Below, piece by piece: positions 23,465-31,248 of a stretch of DNA of 45,327 nt. Origin of the DNA: Hymenobacter persicinus. GTDB lineage: Bacteria; Bacteroidota; Bacteroidia; Cytophagales; Hymenobacteraceae. The stretch lies in contig NZ_SEWE01000038.1 in assembly GCF_004167665.1 (NCBI RefSeq), positions 1 to 45,327 of the forward strand, in the 5' to 3' direction. How positions within the stretch are numbered: position 1 is the stretch's first letter; every line of letters begins with the position of its first letter. The position numbers were made by a program, and so were the translations under genes. The notes below the pieces were generated by a model. That model saw nothing but the letters and a program-made list of their open reading frames with translations. It did not search any database and was not told where the DNA came from.

Positions 23465-25054
23465 CTAATGCGCTACCAGTACCTTGCGGTGCAAGCTGTA
23501 CTCGCCCACCTGTACTTCGAGCAGGTACACCCCGGCGGCCAGGTCGGCCACGGGACTGGTGAGGCGGCGCTGCCCGGTCGTAATCAGCTCGTGGTTGAGC
23601 ACCGTGCGCAGCAGCTGGCCCTCCAGACTGAGCAGGCGCACGGTGGCCGGGGCCGCCAGGGGTAGCTGCAAGGCGGCCTGCACGGCCTCCCGGGCCGGGT
23701 TGGGGTACACCTGCAGGCTCAGGCCGGGCAGCGTTGCCGCATTCTTATTAGCCAGCACCGTCACGTCAATCAGGGCCGTCCAGACGCTGAGCTGCTGGTT
23801 GTCGAGGCGGGTCCAGATGGGGCGCACCACGTTGTTGTGGGCCGTGATATTGGTGTAGTCGCCGAAGAATACGCCCGGGTTGGGCACAAACGGCGACTGG
23901 CTGAGGCGGAAGTTCTGGAAGGTCTGGCCGCCGTCGGTGCTGCGGGCCCCATACACGTCGGTGCGCGTTTCGGTGGCATTGGCGGGGTAGTTGCGCCGGT
24001 CGTAGAACACAAACCAGAGGTAGCCCGTGGCCTGGTCAATGGTCATCCAGGTGAAAAACTGCTGGTGGCCGGCCGTGTCGTTGTTGACCCGCCGCGGGGC
24101 GCTCCAGGTCTGACCGCCGTCGGTGCTTTTTACCAGCCACACGTCGGTGTCGGAGGGGCCGTTGCGCTGGTCGCTCCAGTTCACGTAGATCGTGCCGCGG
24201 TTCGGGCCCTGGCTTACGTCGCAGGCCGTGATGGGCAGGCCGTTGGCGCGGTAAATGCCCGCCACGGGAAAGTCCCAGCCCCCGGGCACGCTGGCAATAA
24301 CTTTCTCACTGCGCAGCCAAGTCAGCCCGTCGTCGAGGCTGCGGTTGAAGGTCAGCCCCAGCGGTCCGGCCCAGGCCGTGTAGATTTCCCCGTTGGGCCC
24401 CACGGCCGGTACGGCGCCCTCCACCGTGTTGTCCTCGTCCACGGCGTCGCCGCCCACCTTGCTGATGCGCTTGGGCGCGGTCCAGGTCAGCCCCTGGTCC
24501 CGGGACTTGCTGAACACGATGCGGCTGCTGTCGGTGGACGCCAGGCTGCCGTAGGCGTCAAACTCGGTCCAGGTGGCGTAGAGGGCGTTGGTTTTGCGGT
24601 TCACGGCCACCCACTCCTTGTCTTGCTGCTTGGGTGGGTTCAGCCCGAAGTAGCCGCGAAACGTGAAGGGCGTGGCGGCCGTGGCAGCCCGCTGCACCTG
24701 CATGCGGTCCACGAACGGGAAGCTGGTGTTGACTGAGCCGCCGGGGTTGGAAAGGTGGAAAAAGTAGAACGCCCCGGTCGTGTCGGCCACCACGCACGGG
24801 TCGCCCCACACGCCGTAGGGCGAGCTCAGCGGCCGCCAGGTCCAAGTCTGGCCGCCGTTGGTGCTGTAGTACTGGTTGCTGATGTTGGCCCCGGCCACCA
24901 GCTCCCGGGTGTTCTTGGGATTAATGGCAATGGCCGTTTCCTCCGGGCTGCTGATGGTGCTGACCAGCACGTTGGGGTGGGCCGACTGCGCCCGCAGCGC
25001 CGACGAGGCACCCAGGCCGAATACCAGGACCAGGGGCAAAAACTGTCTGCTCAT
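23465..25054 (-). CDS. Secreted BNR/Asp-box beta-propeller (sialidase-like) with T9SS sorting domain
   Basis: A 529-residue protein. A signal peptide (to about residue 23, ALRAQ) is followed by a beta-propeller with several Asp-box turns: STNGGQTWTW, SRDQGLTWTAP, SLDDGLTWLR, STDGGQTWSAP and STDGGQTFQNF. The C-terminal 85 residues form a T9SS sorting domain (LQVYPNPARE, then GVYLLEVQVG, ending in KVLVAH), so it should be exported through the type IX system to the cell surface. Asp-box proteins include sialidases, but the Arg triad and Tyr/Glu pair of true sialidases are not evident, so enzymatic activity is uncertain. Its ATG overlaps the stop of the upstream gene by four bases (ATGA), so the two are translationally coupled. 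Confidence 0.9.
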   Translation of the reverse strand: MSRQFLPLVLVFGLGASSALRAQSAHPNVLVSTISSPEETAIAINPKNTRELVAGANISNQYYSTNGGQTWTWRPLSSPYGVWGDPCVVADTTGAFYFFHLSNPGGSVNTSFPFVDRMQVQRAATAATPFTFRGYFGLNPPKQQDKEWVAVNRKTNALYATWTEFDAYGSLASTDSSRIVFSKSRDQGLTWTAPKRISKVGGDAVDEDNTVEGAVPAVGPNGEIYTAWAGPLGLTFNRSLDDGLTWLRSEKVIASVPGGWDFPVAGIYRANGLPITACDVSQGPNRGTIYVNWSDQRNGPSDTDVWLVKSTDGGQTWSAPRRVNNDTAGHQQFFTWMTIDQATGYLWFVFYDRRNYPANATETRTDVYGARSTDGGQTFQNFRLSQSPFVPNPGVFFGDYTNITAHNNVVRPIWTRLDNQQLSVWTALIDVTVLANKNAATLPGLSLQVYPNPAREAVQAALQLPLAAPATVRLLSLEGQLLRTVLNHELITTGQRRLTSPVADLAAGVYLLEVQVGEYSLHRKVLVAH

Positions 25055-25809
25055 GGCTGAGTGGTTTTGGCCAGGCTGTTGAAGTAGTCAACCAGCATCA
25101 CCAGGTCGGGTACCTGCTCGTAGTCGAGCTTCTTCTCGGCGGCGTAGGCGGCTACCTGCGGAGCCTGGGCCCCAAAGAGCTTTTCCACCGACTTGCGCTT
25201 CAGCGCCAGCTCCTGCACCGCGCCCTGGCCGGCCTGGCCCGCAAACAGCTGCACCCCGCGGCTGACCGAAGCCGGCCGGGTTTCGATGTTGTAGGCCGCA
25301 ATCCAGTTGGCGGCTTTCTCGTCGATGGTGTGGAGCAAAAACAGCTGGAGCGGGCCGGCGGTGAGGGTTTCGAAGAAGTTGCGGCTGTCGGCGCTGCGGC
25401 CCACGGTCCGGGTTTCGAACGTGTGGCTGCCCCGCTTGCCCTCGGCCCCCAGCGTGAAGCCCCGCAGGCCACCCACCGGCAGCACGCTCACGCCCGCCGG
25501 CGTGGTCGGGTCGCGCACTTCCACCAGGCGCAGGGCAATGTTGTAGCGCAGGGCCGCCACGGAGTGCTTTTCCCCGCCCGCGGTCCAGAGCGTGCCGGTT
25601 TGCCAGTCGGGGGTGAAGTAGGCCTGCTCGGGCGTGAGGGCCGCTTTTTCGACGGTGCGGTTGTACTCGTAGGGCGTGTAGTAGCCCTGGGCCAGGGCGT
25701 GCACCTGCTGCTGGGTGAGCATGGCGGGCTGGGTCTGAGCCCAAACGGCACCGAGGGGCAGCGCAGCCAGCAGGCCCGTCAGCAACCAGGGAGAAAGGCG
25801 AGTAGACAT
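25051..25809 (-). CDS. Periplasmic protein coupled to sialidase-like gene
   Basis: A 252-residue exported protein with a signal peptide ending near VWAQ (about residue 24). The mature part shows LTQQQVHALAQGYYTPYEYNR and ALTPEQAYFTPDWQTG, a charged middle part with TFETRTVGRSADSRN, and a C-terminal helical stretch with EKLFGAQAPQVAAYAAEKK. No family recognised. The stop overlaps the start of the sialidase-like gene by four bases, which ties expression of the two. A shared role, for example as accessory or docking protein of the surface propeller, is plausible but not shown. ATG 25809 starts the signal peptide directly; an upstream in-frame start at 25851 would lengthen it. Confidence 0.78.
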   Translation of the reverse strand: MSTRLSPWLLTGLLAALPLGAVWAQTQPAMLTQQQVHALAQGYYTPYEYNRTVEKAALTPEQAYFTPDWQTGTLWTAGGEKHSVAALRYNIALRLVEVRDPTTPAGVSVLPVGGLRGFTLGAEGKRGSHTFETRTVGRSADSRNFFETLTAGPLQLFLLHTIDEKAANWIAAYNIETRPASVSRGVQLFAGQAGQGAVQELALKRKSVEKLFGAQAPQVAAYAAEKKLDYEQVPDLVMLVDYFNSLAKTTQP

Positions 25810-25864
25810 AGAATAAGGGGGGCTAAGAACGGCATATCGATAAAAAATCAATGCGGGCTACGGC

Positions 25865-27421
25865 CTAACGGTTGCGGCCGTACTGCTCGTGGCTGCTCAC
25901 CCAGTCGGAGCTGCTGATGGCGGCGCCCAGGCTGAGCTCCCCGGCCAGCACCACCCCGGCCACGATTTCGGCAAACTTGTTCACCGTGCCCCGGCCCACG
26001 CAGCCCAGCATCCGCAGGCACTCGTTTTGGGTGGCCAGGCCCGTGCCGCCCCCGTGGGTGGCCACGATGAGGGAGGGAATCGTGATGCTGATGTACAGGT
26101 CGCCCTCGGCCGTGACTTCCGAGTACAGAATGCCCGCGCTGGATTCCGACACGTTGGCCACGTCTTGGCCGGTGGCAATGAACATGGCCGTGATGCCGTT
26201 GGCGGAGTGGGCCCCGTTGTTGTTGGCTCCCGACATAAACGCGCCCACGTTGGAGACTTGCCCGTGGTAGGCCAGCTGCTCGGGCGTCACGCGCATACGC
26301 TGCTGCAGGATGTCGCGCTTAATCACGCACTCGGCCACCACCCGCTTGCCCCGGGTGCGCATTACGTTGATCTGGGAGGCTTTCTTGTCGGTGGCGAAGT
26401 TCGACTCGAGGTAGAAGTGGCGGATGGGGGCGCCCTTGTAGTTTTCCAGAATCCAGGAGCAGGCCGCAAACGTGGCCCGGCCCACCATGTTCTGCCCGGC
26501 CGCGTCGCCGGTGCTGTAGTTGAAGCGCAGGAAGGCGAACTTGTTGCTCAGGTAGGTATCGATGTACTGGAGCTTGGCCACGCGCGAGGTGCTTTCGGCC
26601 TCGGGGCGAATTTTATCGATGTTTTCTTCCACCCACTTGCCGAAGTCCCGGGCCCCGCGGGCGTCGTCGAACACGAACACTGGGGCCCGCTGCATGGCGT
26701 CGCCGATGATGGTGCACTTGGCCCCGCCGCAGAGGTTGAGCAGCTGGATGCCGCGGTTGTAGCTGGCTACCAAGGTGCCTTCCGTCGTGGCCATCGGAAT
26801 GAGAAAGTCGCCCTGGGCGTGCTCCCCGTTCACGCGCAGCGGCCCGGCCAGCCCCACCGGAATCTGGGCCACGCCGGTGAAATGCTCACAGTTGCCCTGC
26901 AAATCGTGGGCGTCGAAGGAGTAGTGCTTCAGGTGCTTGAACTCCTGGCCGGTGAAGTCCTCGGCGAAGCGCTGCCGGGTCTGGATAGCGGCCTCGGAGT
27001 AGTCGTCCTGGTCCTGGCGCGGAATGCGGGTGCGGTTGTCGGCAGTGGTGACAATGGCGTCTTCCACCTCCACGTTCAGGTCGCCGAACGGGTCGGCGGC
27101 AAACTGCACCCGCACGGTGTGCATGCCTTCCTTGAGGTGGTCGGTAGCCAAATGAAACGTGGCCGACTGCCCCACGGCCAGCGTGAAGCCGGCGTTGTCG
27201 GCGTTGAGCGTAGTGGCCGGCCGCACGTCGCCCTCGCCCAGGTCCAGGGCAATCTGCTCGGCCGGCACCTGCACGCCGTCGAGCTGCACGTGGTCAATCC
27301 GGGTCAGGCGCACCGTGTCGAGGCGGTTTTTGATGCTGAAGGCCACGCCCTCGGGCGTGTTGTGCAGGCTGCCGCGGGTGTAGAGCAGCTTGAGCAGCAT
27401 GGGGCTGGGCGTGAAGATCAT
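25865..27421 (-). CDS. Hydroxymethylglutaryl-CoA reductase with extra N-terminal domain
   Basis: A 518-residue enzyme that reduces HMG-CoA to mevalonate for isoprenoid synthesis. Catalytic residues match the family: Glu214 in ATTEGTLV, Lys346 in TDKKASQINV, Asp306 in TGDAAGQNMV and His511 in WVSSHEQYGR near the C-terminus. Such features suggest the class I-like order. Residues 1-125 precede the catalytic part and look like a beta-rich domain (LLYTRGSLHNTPEGVAFSI, then LATDHLKEGMHTVRVQF); it lacks the membrane helices of eukaryotic class I enzymes. Start ATG 27421 or 27400 (MLLKLLY) cannot be separated by sequence. No other mevalonate gene is adjacent. Confidence 0.93.
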   Translation of the reverse strand: MIFTPSPMLLKLLYTRGSLHNTPEGVAFSIKNRLDTVRLTRIDHVQLDGVQVPAEQIALDLGEGDVRPATTLNADNAGFTLAVGQSATFHLATDHLKEGMHTVRVQFAADPFGDLNVEVEDAIVTTADNRTRIPRQDQDDYSEAAIQTRQRFAEDFTGQEFKHLKHYSFDAHDLQGNCEHFTGVAQIPVGLAGPLRVNGEHAQGDFLIPMATTEGTLVASYNRGIQLLNLCGGAKCTIIGDAMQRAPVFVFDDARGARDFGKWVEENIDKIRPEAESTSRVAKLQYIDTYLSNKFAFLRFNYSTGDAAGQNMVGRATFAACSWILENYKGAPIRHFYLESNFATDKKASQINVMRTRGKRVVAECVIKRDILQQRMRVTPEQLAYHGQVSNVGAFMSGANNNGAHSANGITAMFIATGQDVANVSESSAGILYSEVTAEGDLYISITIPSLIVATHGGGTGLATQNECLRMLGCVGRGTVNKFAEIVAGVVLAGELSLGAAISSSDWVSSHEQYGRNR

Positions 27422-27591
27422 GCGCGGGGGAACGTTAGGTAGGAGGTTAGGTGGGTAAAGTGCGAAATTTTCGGGGAATGGCGGGAATCAAGGCCAGTGA
27501 CTACCGGTGGGCAAACGCACGTCGAGAATCGGCCTGCTGAGTACGGAGCGGAATAAAAGCTAGAGGCTACCCGCCGCAAGTACGTGCCCCG

Positions 27592-28395
27592 CTACTCGAA
27601 AAACTCCCGGCCGCGGGTGTCGAGGTAGCCACTGCGGCCGTCGGGCGTCGTGACCCGGGCCACGCCCTCCACGAAGGGCTCGGCGGCTTGGTACTTGGGC
27701 GCCACGAGCAGGTGGCCGTCGTCGGCGAGGTAGCCGAAGCGGCCCTGCTGCTCCACTACGGGCAGGGCAAAGCCGTTGGCTTCGGAGGCCTGGATGGCGT
27801 CGAATTCGAGGGGCAGCACGGGCTTGCCCTTGTCGTTGAGCACGCCCCACTTCGGCCCCTGGCGCACGAACAGCAGCCCGTTGTAGTTTTCGCGAATCTC
27901 GTCGTAGATGGCCGGCACCTGCGCGGCGCCCACCGTGAAGCGGAAGCCCACTTTGCCGTCTTTGTGGGTCAGGTCGCCCTGGGTCAGGAAGTCGGACTCG
28001 GGTTCCGGGTCGGGCGGGGTCGTCAGGCGGTTGCCGCTGGTGTCGAGGTCGTAGGTTTGGCCGTTCAGCTCCACGGTGCCGCGGCCCCGGTGGAAATTGC
28101 TGGCCTTGGTGAACTGCACGGGCGTAATGGGGTTGCCGGCCCCGTCGATGTAGCCGTAGAGCTGGCCCACCCGCACCCAGGCCACCTCGCCCACGAAGGG
28201 GCCGGCCTCGTCGTAGAGCAGGGGCAGCACAAGGCGGCGGCTGGGGTCGGCGTAGCCCCACTTGCTGCCCCGGCGGAAGGGCACGAGGCGGGCGGTGGTG
28301 ATTTGGGCGGCGCCCAGGCCCAGCAGCAGCAGGCCGGCCAGCAGCAGCCGGGGCGTCCGTTTGGCGGGGGCAGGAAGAAAAAGAAGTCGGCGCAT
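27592..28395 (-). CDS. WG-repeat protein
   Basis: A 267-residue protein with an N-terminal hydrophobic helix that is a signal or anchor (LLLAGLLLLGLGAA), then WG-type repeats: GSKWGYADPSRRLVLPLLYDE, LYGYIDGAGNPITPV, PKWGVLNDKGKPVLPLEFD, GRFGYLADDGHLLVAPKYQ and GRSGYLDTRGREF. Each follows the pattern W/F-G-x-hydrophobic-Asp-x-x-Gly-Lys. The middle 40 residues have degenerate units. WG repeats are thought to be beta-hairpin modules on surface or periplasmic proteins; the exact role is unknown. ATG 28395 begins MRRLLFLPAPAK and gives the best N-terminal signal. It is divergent from the PhyH-type gene. Confidence 0.88.
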   Translation of the reverse strand: MRRLLFLPAPAKRTPRLLLAGLLLLGLGAAQITTARLVPFRRGSKWGYADPSRRLVLPLLYDEAGPFVGEVAWVRVGQLYGYIDGAGNPITPVQFTKASNFHRGRGTVELNGQTYDLDTSGNRLTTPPDPEPESDFLTQGDLTHKDGKVGFRFTVGAAQVPAIYDEIRENYNGLLFVRQGPKWGVLNDKGKPVLPLEFDAIQASEANGFALPVVEQQGRFGYLADDGHLLVAPKYQAAEPFVEGVARVTTPDGRSGYLDTRGREFFE

Positions 28396-28556
28396 TGGGC
28401 CTAAGATACGCAACGCGGATAAACCCTGCGCCCGGTTTGGCGGTTGATTCACGCATTCTTCACCGCGCTGCCCGAGTTTTAAAGTCTGGGCGGCCGTCGT
28501 GCGTCTATCTTCTTACCCTCGTTGCTCGACTGTAACCCGTACGGCCGCGGCAATCG

Positions 28557-28564
28557 TATCTTTG
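28557..28564 (+). promoter_or_regulatory. -7 promoter element of PhyH-type gene
   Basis: TATCTTTG perfectly matches TAnnTTTG and lies 37 bases before ATG 28602. No convincing -33 TTTG is found 17-23 bases upstream, so this rests on the -7 alone. Confidence 0.4.
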
Positions 28565-28601
28565 ACCCCAAGAGGCGTTTTTCACTAACCGCCTTCGCCC
28601 T

Positions 28602-29417
28602 ATGTCCCCACACTCAGACTATCCCCGTTTCACCCTCGGCAACCGCCTGACGGAGGAACAAAGGGAGTTTTTTCGCAAATACGGCTTTCTCCATTTTCGC
28701 CCCTTCCTGACCCCGGAGCAGGTTCAGACGGTGCTGCGCGCTACCGAAGACGTGCAGGCCCAGTGGCTGGCCGAGGGCGTGGAGAAGGTCAACGGCGTGC
28801 CCATCAAGTACGGCAAAGATGTGGATGGCTCGCCCATCGTGCAGCGCTTCGCCTTTGCCTCTCACTACAGCCCGGTGCTGCGCGAGCTGCTCCAGGATCC
28901 GCGCTTTAAGTCCTTGTTTCCCCTGCTCGAAGCCCCCAACGGGCGGGTAGGGGAAAATGAAAAGGACGGCCTGGTTATCAACCACTACGTGAACGTGGCG
29001 GGCTCGGAGTTCAGCCAGATGGGCTGGCACACCGACTCGTTGCGCGACGTGTTCTACGGCAAGCGCATCGGCCCCATGCTCAACGTGGGCGTCCACCTCG
29101 ACGGCACGCCGGCCACCAACGGCGGCCTGCGCCTGCTGGCCGGCACCCACCACCAGACCCTGCGGGAGATGCTCTTCCGCAAGAAGTACTACAAGGACGT
29201 GGGCCACGACCCGAACGAAATTGCCGTCGAGACCGAGCCCGGCGACCTGACCGTGCACGACGGCCGCATGTGGCACCGCGTGGCCCGCTCCCCGCTGGTG
29301 GGTGAGGTGTCGCGCCGCCGCGTCATGTACGTGCCCATCATCAGCGGCAAGTACGAGCCTAAAAATGCCCACAGCGCCACGCCCTTCTACCTGCGGTTTC
29401 TCCATCTGGTGAAATAG
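28602..29417 (+). CDS. Phytanoyl-CoA dioxygenase (PhyH) family protein
   Basis: A 271-residue Fe(II)/2-oxoglutarate-dependent oxygenase of the PhyH family. Metal ligands His143 and Asp145 are in GWHTDSL and the distal His225 in DGRMWHRVARS; Arg227 or a following Arg may bind 2-oxoglutarate. The N-terminal helical part (LTEEQREFFRKYGFLHFRPF) is standard for the family. PhyH members hydroxylate many small molecules, so the substrate is unknown. Its last codons and stop lie in an octamer array, and the next gene is an SDR, 112 bases downstream. Together they could oxidise a common intermediate, but that is an inference. No signal peptide. Confidence 0.92.
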   Translation: MSPHSDYPRFTLGNRLTEEQREFFRKYGFLHFRPFLTPEQVQTVLRATEDVQAQWLAEGVEKVNGVPIKYGKDVDGSPIVQRFAFASHYSPVLRELLQDPRFKSLFPLLEAPNGRVGENEKDGLVINHYVNVAGSEFSQMGWHTDSLRDVFYGKRIGPMLNVGVHLDGTPATNGGLRLLAGTHHQTLREMLFRKKYYKDVGHDPNEIAVETEPGDLTVHDGRMWHRVARSPLVGEVSRRRVMYVPIISGKYEPKNAHSATPFYLRFLHLVK

Positions 29418-29529
29418 TGAACTGGTGGACTGGTGAGTTGTCGTTCAGACGGCGCTAAGTGCGCGGTTTGCGACGGCTGGCCCCCCAGACCATCAAACTC
29501 ACCATTTCACTAACTCACCATCTCACCAC
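29406..29529. repeat. Octamer-array inverted repeat between PhyH-type gene and SDR gene
   Basis: The left array starts inside the PhyH-type gene and spans its stop codon: units GGTGAAAT, AGTGAACT, GGTGGACT, GGTGAGTT from 29408. The right array has units AACTCACC, ATTTCACT, AACTCACC, ATCTCACC from 29496, then AC, then ATG at 29530. The arms can pair over about 30 bases with several mismatches, in more than one register because of the periodicity. The trailing AC-ATG is the same as at 530-532. Confidence 0.78.
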
Positions 29530-30315
29530 ATGCCCCACGCCCTTATCACTGGTGCTTCCCGCGGAATTGGTCGCGCCATTGCCCTGGAGCTGGCCCGCCG
29601 CGGCTACAATCTGCTGCTTGCGGCCCGCTCCGCAGACCAATTGGAGGCGCTGGCTGCCGAAGTGAAGCAGCAGCACGGGGTAGAAGCCCAGGTGCTGGCC
29701 GCCGACCTGGCCGCGCCCGGGGCCGCCGCCCGTCTGGCTGAGTGGGCCAACGTGCAAACCACCGAGCTGGCGGTGCTGGTCAACACTGCCGGCTACGGGC
29801 TGTGGGGCCGGTTTGAGGAGCTGCCCCTGGCCCAGCAGCAGAACATGCTTCAGCTCAATATGCTGCTGCCCACCGAGCTTACCCACCACTTAGTGGCGCA
29901 GCTGCGGCGGCAGCCCAAGGCGTATATTCTGAACGTGGCCAGCACCGCCGCCTACCAGGCCGTGCCGACCCTTACGCTCTACGCGGCCAGCAAAGCGTTT
30001 CTGCTCACCTTCAGCCGCGGCCTGCGCTACGAGCTGCGCGACTCCCCGGTGTCGGTGACCTGCCTGAGCCCCGGCGCCACCACCACCGACTTCGCCGACC
30101 GCGCCGGCATGAGTGCCGGGCTGCAGGAAAAAGCCGCCAAGCTCTCCATGACGCCCGCCGAAGTGGCCCGTGCGGGGGTGGAAGCTATGCTGGCCGGAGA
30201 AGCCGAGGTGATTCCCGGGGCCCTGAACCGGATTTCGGCCAAGCTTACCAGCTTCGTCCCCAAAGCCATGACCGAGAAAATTGCGGCCGGCATCTACGAG
30301 AAGCACCTGAAGTAG
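29530..30315 (+). CDS. Short-chain dehydrogenase/reductase (classical SDR)
   Basis: A 261-residue NAD(P)-dependent oxidoreductase. The cofactor motif GASRGIG is at residues 8-14, NTAG near residue 90, catalytic Ser in NVASTAAY, and YAASK with the Tyr/Lys pair. It belongs to the DltE/YqjQ-type group of SDRs; the substrate is unknown. ATG 29530 directly follows the octamer array and has no Shine-Dalgarno sequence. It may be translated together with the preceding PhyH-type gene if the array works as a coupling element. A hairpin terminator follows at 30374-30418. No signal peptide. Confidence 0.92.
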   Translation: MPHALITGASRGIGRAIALELARRGYNLLLAARSADQLEALAAEVKQQHGVEAQVLAADLAAPGAAARLAEWANVQTTELAVLVNTAGYGLWGRFEELPLAQQQNMLQLNMLLPTELTHHLVAQLRRQPKAYILNVASTAAYQAVPTLTLYAASKAFLLTFSRGLRYELRDSPVSVTCLSPGATTTDFADRAGMSAGLQEKAAKLSMTPAEVARAGVEAMLAGEAEVIPGALNRISAKLTSFVPKAMTEKIAAGIYEKHLK

Positions 30316-30373
30316 ATTGGGTTCTGCCGCTCTGTCTTCCTACGCCGCCTTCGCCTTGCAACCCCGGAGTACT

Positions 30374-30418
30374 AAAGTAAAAGCCCTGTACCACTCGTTG
30401 GTAAAGGGCTTTTACTTT
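30374..30418. terminator. Bidirectional terminator hairpin
   Basis: Outer stem AAAGTAAAAGCCCT (30374-30387) with AGGGCTTTTACTTT (30405-30418), and an inner TACCA/TGGTA stem in the loop. A/T-rich arm ends suit both directions. It lies between the SDR gene (stop 30315) and the convergent PAP2-type gene (stop 30463). Confidence 0.82.
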
Positions 30419-30462
30419 GAAAGGAGTTACCAGCGCAGAAGCAGGCCGGTCCTGCGTGCTGC

Positions 30463-31140
30463 TCAGACTGACAGGGGGGAGGCAGTGGCCGGGCTGGTTA
30501 TTTTGCCCGCCAGCCAGTAGCTAACGGCCGCAAAAAGCGGGGCGGCCAGCACGTCGTAGGTGTAATGGGTGTGCTGCACCAGTACCAGCGCGCCCACGCC
30601 CAGGGTAGCCAGCAGCAGGGCCCACCGCCCGCCCCGGGGCCGTACGGCCAGAGCCAGCAAAAACATCGTGGCCGTGTGACCCGAGAAAAACAGGTCTTTG
30701 GTTACGGGCGCGGGTCCGCCGTAGAAGAAGCGGTCCACCAGCGGGTCGTGGAGCAGCAGCAGGCCCGCGGGCGGGTCCAGGGGCAGGAGCCAGAGCGTGA
30801 GGACGCGGCAGGCGTGCAGCAGCAGATAAGCCCAGATGCAGCGCAGCAGCAACGCGGGCCGGGGCAACAGGTAAGTGAGCGTGGCCCCGATGCCCAAATA
30901 AATCAGCCCGAATGTGGGCTCGGACACGTCGTGGGCGGGCAGGGCGGCCAGCAGCGGGTCGGGGAGCACGACGCCGGCCCGCTGCTGGATAAAGGCGAAA
31001 AAGTGGGGAATGCCGGCCGCCAGTGCCAGCAGCAGCCCCACGCCCAGCAGCAGCGTGCGGCGAAAAGCCGGCCGCGCCCAGGCCTCGGGCCAAAGCAGGG
31101 AGTCGGAGGGCAAAACGGGAGCCGGACGGAGAAGCGGCAT
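30463..31140 (-). CDS. PAP2/sphingomyelin-synthase-like integral membrane phosphatase
   Basis: A 225-residue membrane protein with about five or six hydrophobic helices. Active-site residues match the PAP2_C (sphingomyelin synthase-like) pattern: His155 in FFSGHTATMF and His192/Asp196 in HTHYTYDV, which form the lipid-phosphate transfer site. The predicted role is transfer or hydrolysis of a phospho-headgroup, possibly on sphingolipids, which Bacteroidetes make; this is inferred from the fold. ATG 31140 was chosen since the upstream in-frame start at 31200 adds residues that overlap a promoter candidate. It is divergent from the M20 amidohydrolase gene with a 108-base gap. Confidence 0.85.
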   Translation of the reverse strand: MPLLRPAPVLPSDSLLWPEAWARPAFRRTLLLGVGLLLALAAGIPHFFAFIQQRAGVVLPDPLLAALPAHDVSEPTFGLIYLGIGATLTYLLPRPALLLRCIWAYLLLHACRVLTLWLLPLDPPAGLLLLHDPLVDRFFYGGPAPVTKDLFFSGHTATMFLLALAVRPRGGRWALLLATLGVGALVLVQHTHYTYDVLAAPLFAAVSYWLAGKITSPATASPLSV

Positions 31141-31168
31141 GGGCGGGAAAAAGCGGGAGAAGATCGGG

Positions 31169-31201
31169 CAAAAATACGCTGCCCCGCCGGATGCGGCCAA
31201 T
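31169..31201 (-). promoter_or_regulatory. Candidate promoter of PAP2-type gene
   Basis: On the minus strand TATTTTTG (31176 to 31169) is a perfect -7 match, and ATTG (31201-31198) lies 21 bases upstream as the -33. This predicts a leader of about 25 bases before ATG 31140. Confidence 0.55.
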
Positions 31202-31248
31202 GCCGCCGCGCATCGTACCTTTTGGCCGGCTTTTTACGCTACTCCCCG

